DNA of 6,047 nucleotides from the NCBI GenBank assembly GCA_031259035.1, contig JAIRLZ010000164.1, positions 1 to 6,047 on the forward strand, given 5' to 3'. A program made the position numbers and the translations under genes. The number at the start of each line of letters is the position of its first letter. Position 1 is the stretch's first letter. The stretch comes from Treponema sp. (GTDB lineage Bacteria > Spirochaetota > Spirochaetia > Treponematales > Breznakiellaceae). The notes under the pieces were generated by a model. It did not search any database, was not told the origin of the DNA, and worked only from the letters and a program-made list of their open reading frames with translations. This document shows, in pieces, positions 5,269 to 6,047 of this stretch.

Positions 5269-5599
5269 GTCAAAAATTTCAAATTTTGCCTGAAACCTGT
5301 CTGTTCGGATAATACCCGCCGGTGAGAAAACACAGCATTTTTAATTGGAACGCCTTTTCTCCGGGACACGTCCGGCGCAGAACATGCGCCTGAAAACACG
5401 GGTTTAGGATGAAAATTGCACGAATCACTTACATACAATCGGAACCGGGGCTTTGATAATGGCCTTGTATGAATGAAGCAACGGCTAAAACCCCGGTATT
5501 TTCAGGAAAACCATCAAACCGTGACTTTTTTCACGTTCTGTTTTCGGCGGTTACCGGTGATAGTGGACTTGTCATGGCCGGATACGGTCCGGGGAGGAA
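5269..5599 (+). other. Leader region ahead of the excisionase unit, with nested inverted repeats
   Basis: No large gene lies here. Two inverted repeats interlock: catacaa (5432-5438) with ttgtatg (5465-5471), and accgggg (5444-5450) with ccccggt (5491-5497). Further right, cgtga/tcacg (5520-5524, 5531-5535) and ccgga/tccgg (5578-5582, 5588-5592) are small hairpins. The last ends beside the GGAGG site of the excisionase gene and could tune its translation. Possible short peptides begin at 5409 (15 codons) and 5469 (48 codons). The region should contain the promoter for the unit, but I see no clear -35/-10 pair. Confidence 0.4.
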
Positions 5600-5615
5600 A
5601 TGTTGGAACATTTGA
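5469..5615 (+). CDS. Possible small protein, 48 aa, overlapping the excisionase start
   Basis: The frame begins MNEATAKTPVFSGKPSNRDF and continues through a mildly hydrophobic middle (FFHVLFSAVTGDSGLVMAGY) to a TGA at 5613-5615. It overlaps the start of the excisionase gene by 16 bases in another frame, the arrangement of translationally coupled genes. I do not recognise it. No good ribosome site precedes the ATG, and the ATG lies inside the inverted repeat 5432-5471. It may equally be chance open frame in a regulatory leader. Confidence 0.25.
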   Translation: MNEATAKTPVFSGKPSNRDFFHVLFSAVTGDSGLVMAGYGPGRKCWNI

Positions 5616-5878
5616 TTGATATTACGGAACTGGAACGGCGTACCGCCATAAAACAGGCGACTCTGCGGAAATATGTGGCCCAACGGAAAATCCCTTTTAT
5701 CAAAATTGGGCGGCTGGTCCGTTTTGACCTCTTTGAGATTGAAGCATGGATTAGGGAACGGAAGGTTCCGGCACTGAAAGGAATGGAGGCAAGACAGGAT
5801 ATACCGGAAAACAGACAACTCAATTTTCAGGAAACTCCTGAAATTGTGCATTTTGGTAGGTTTCTTTCCGCCAACTGA
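5600..5878 (+). CDS. Excisionase-type helix-turn-helix DNA-binding protein
   Basis: The 92-residue protein carries one winged helix-turn-helix of the excisionase/MerR-like type (HTH_17) in its first 56 residues. DITELERRTAIKQATLRKYV (7-26) gives the two HTH helices, IPFIKIGRLVRFD (31-43) the short wing with the family's hallmark 'K-GR-vRF', and EIEAWIRER (46-54) the closing helix. The rest is a polar tail with no domain I recognise. Such proteins bind near attachment sites and direct excision of integrative elements, or act as small regulators. GGAGG (5593-5597) stands only two bases before the ATG at 5600. A TTG at 5603 would have ideal spacing, so the true start may be one codon later. A 20-codon ORF and a further gene follow within 71 bases on the same strand. 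No integrase is visible, so its role in excision is inferred. A bulged inverted repeat (5821-5832 with 5836-5846) lies in its 3' end. Confidence 0.8.
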   Translation: MLEHLIDITELERRTAIKQATLRKYVAQRKIPFIKIGRLVRFDLFEIEAWIRERKVPALKGMEARQDIPENRQLNFQETPEIVHFGRFLSAN

Positions 5879-5886
5879 CAGGGACA

Positions 5887-5949
5887 ATGGCATATATGGC
5901 GGACCGGAACCGGCAAGGCAGGTTTTCAAAAGGGGTGGTATCCCGGTAA
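5887..5949 (+). CDS. Possible 20-codon ORF linking the excisionase gene to the next gene
   Basis: The frame reads MAYMADRNRQGRFSKGVVSR and stops with the TAA that directly precedes the ATG of the next gene (TAAATG at 5947-5952). AGGGA (5880-5884) lies two bases before its ATG, eight bases after the excisionase stop. It may be a leader peptide allowing re-initiation on the next gene, or merely the spacer. Its product is not one I recognise. Confidence 0.25.
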   Translation: MAYMADRNRQGRFSKGVVSR

Positions 5950-6047
5950 ATGAAAACCCGCGCTAATGTTATATACAGTAGTTCTCAAAAGATATCCCAT
6001 GAGGTGGAGTGTTTTGTACAGGAAGCACAAAACCGGGAAGGGGGAGC
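5950..6047 (+). CDS. Start of an unidentified gene, cut by the window edge
   Basis: It is open from the ATG at 5950 to the end of the window, 32 full codons, beginning MKTRANVIYSSSQKISHEVE and continuing CFVQEAQNREGG. An in-frame TAA immediately before the ATG fixes this as the earliest start. GGGGTGG (5931-5937) lies 12 bases upstream, which is far, so translation may depend on re-initiation after the preceding 20-codon frame. I do not recognise the sequence. It does not begin like a tyrosine integrase, though with so few residues that cannot be ruled out. By position it belongs to the excisionase unit. Confidence 0.45.
   Translation, partial: MKTRANVIYSSSQKISHEVECFVQEAQNREGG

Noticed and set aside
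5531..5929. Minus-strand open frame (132 codons) across the excisionase gene
   Set aside because: The plus strand has the recognisable helix-turn-helix and a ribosome site. The antisense product has no known feature.

Overview
The window reads as bacterial chromosome with a metabolic block on the left and a repeat-rich block on the right that leads into what looks like a mobile or integrated element. I suspect a spirochaete, most likely Treponema of the gut type. The reasons are the proA-then-proB order (the order I recall in Treponema pallidum), a glutamate kinase without the PUA domain, and GC-leaning genes separated by perfect short palindromes. This is an inference from memory and I hold it only moderately.

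Left block, about 1-4350, nearly all on the minus strand. A pyruvate kinase gene (pyk) with an extra C-terminal domain comes first. After 147 bases come proA (gamma-glutamyl phosphate reductase) and proB (glutamate 5-kinase), 11 bases apart and surely co-transcribed. ProB phosphorylates glutamate and ProA reduces the product to the semialdehyde that cyclises towards proline. The last step, proC, is not in the window. At the far left, on the plus strand, a fragment of a right-handed beta-helix (pectate lyase-like) protein runs tail to tail into proB and stops just as its helix should begin. It is probably a gene remnant.

Middle, about 4336-4879: no convincing gene. The stretch holds a cluster of palindromic repeats with 15-16 nt arms (4362-4427, 4457-4533, 4646-4690, 4744-4791 and a half copy at 4860-4872). 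A fifth complete copy lies between pyk and proA (2409-2444). The arm sequences differ between copies, but each differs in both arms in a matched way. Two copies share a core and are flanked by 4-base direct repeats, as expected of small non-autonomous mobile elements.

Right block, about 4880-6047, plus strand. A 46-codon ORF begins 7 bases after the half repeat. It is followed by a run of strong hairpins (5026-5205) and then a clear Rho-independent terminator (5234-5268). After a non-coding stretch with nested inverted repeats come a possible 48-codon ORF, an excisionase-type helix-turn-helix protein (92 aa), a 20-codon ORF, and the start of another gene that leaves the window at 6047. The tight spacing and overlaps of the last four suggest one transcription unit. 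The excisionase family points to an integrative element, but no integrase is visible. The genes around the excisionase are not ones I recognise.
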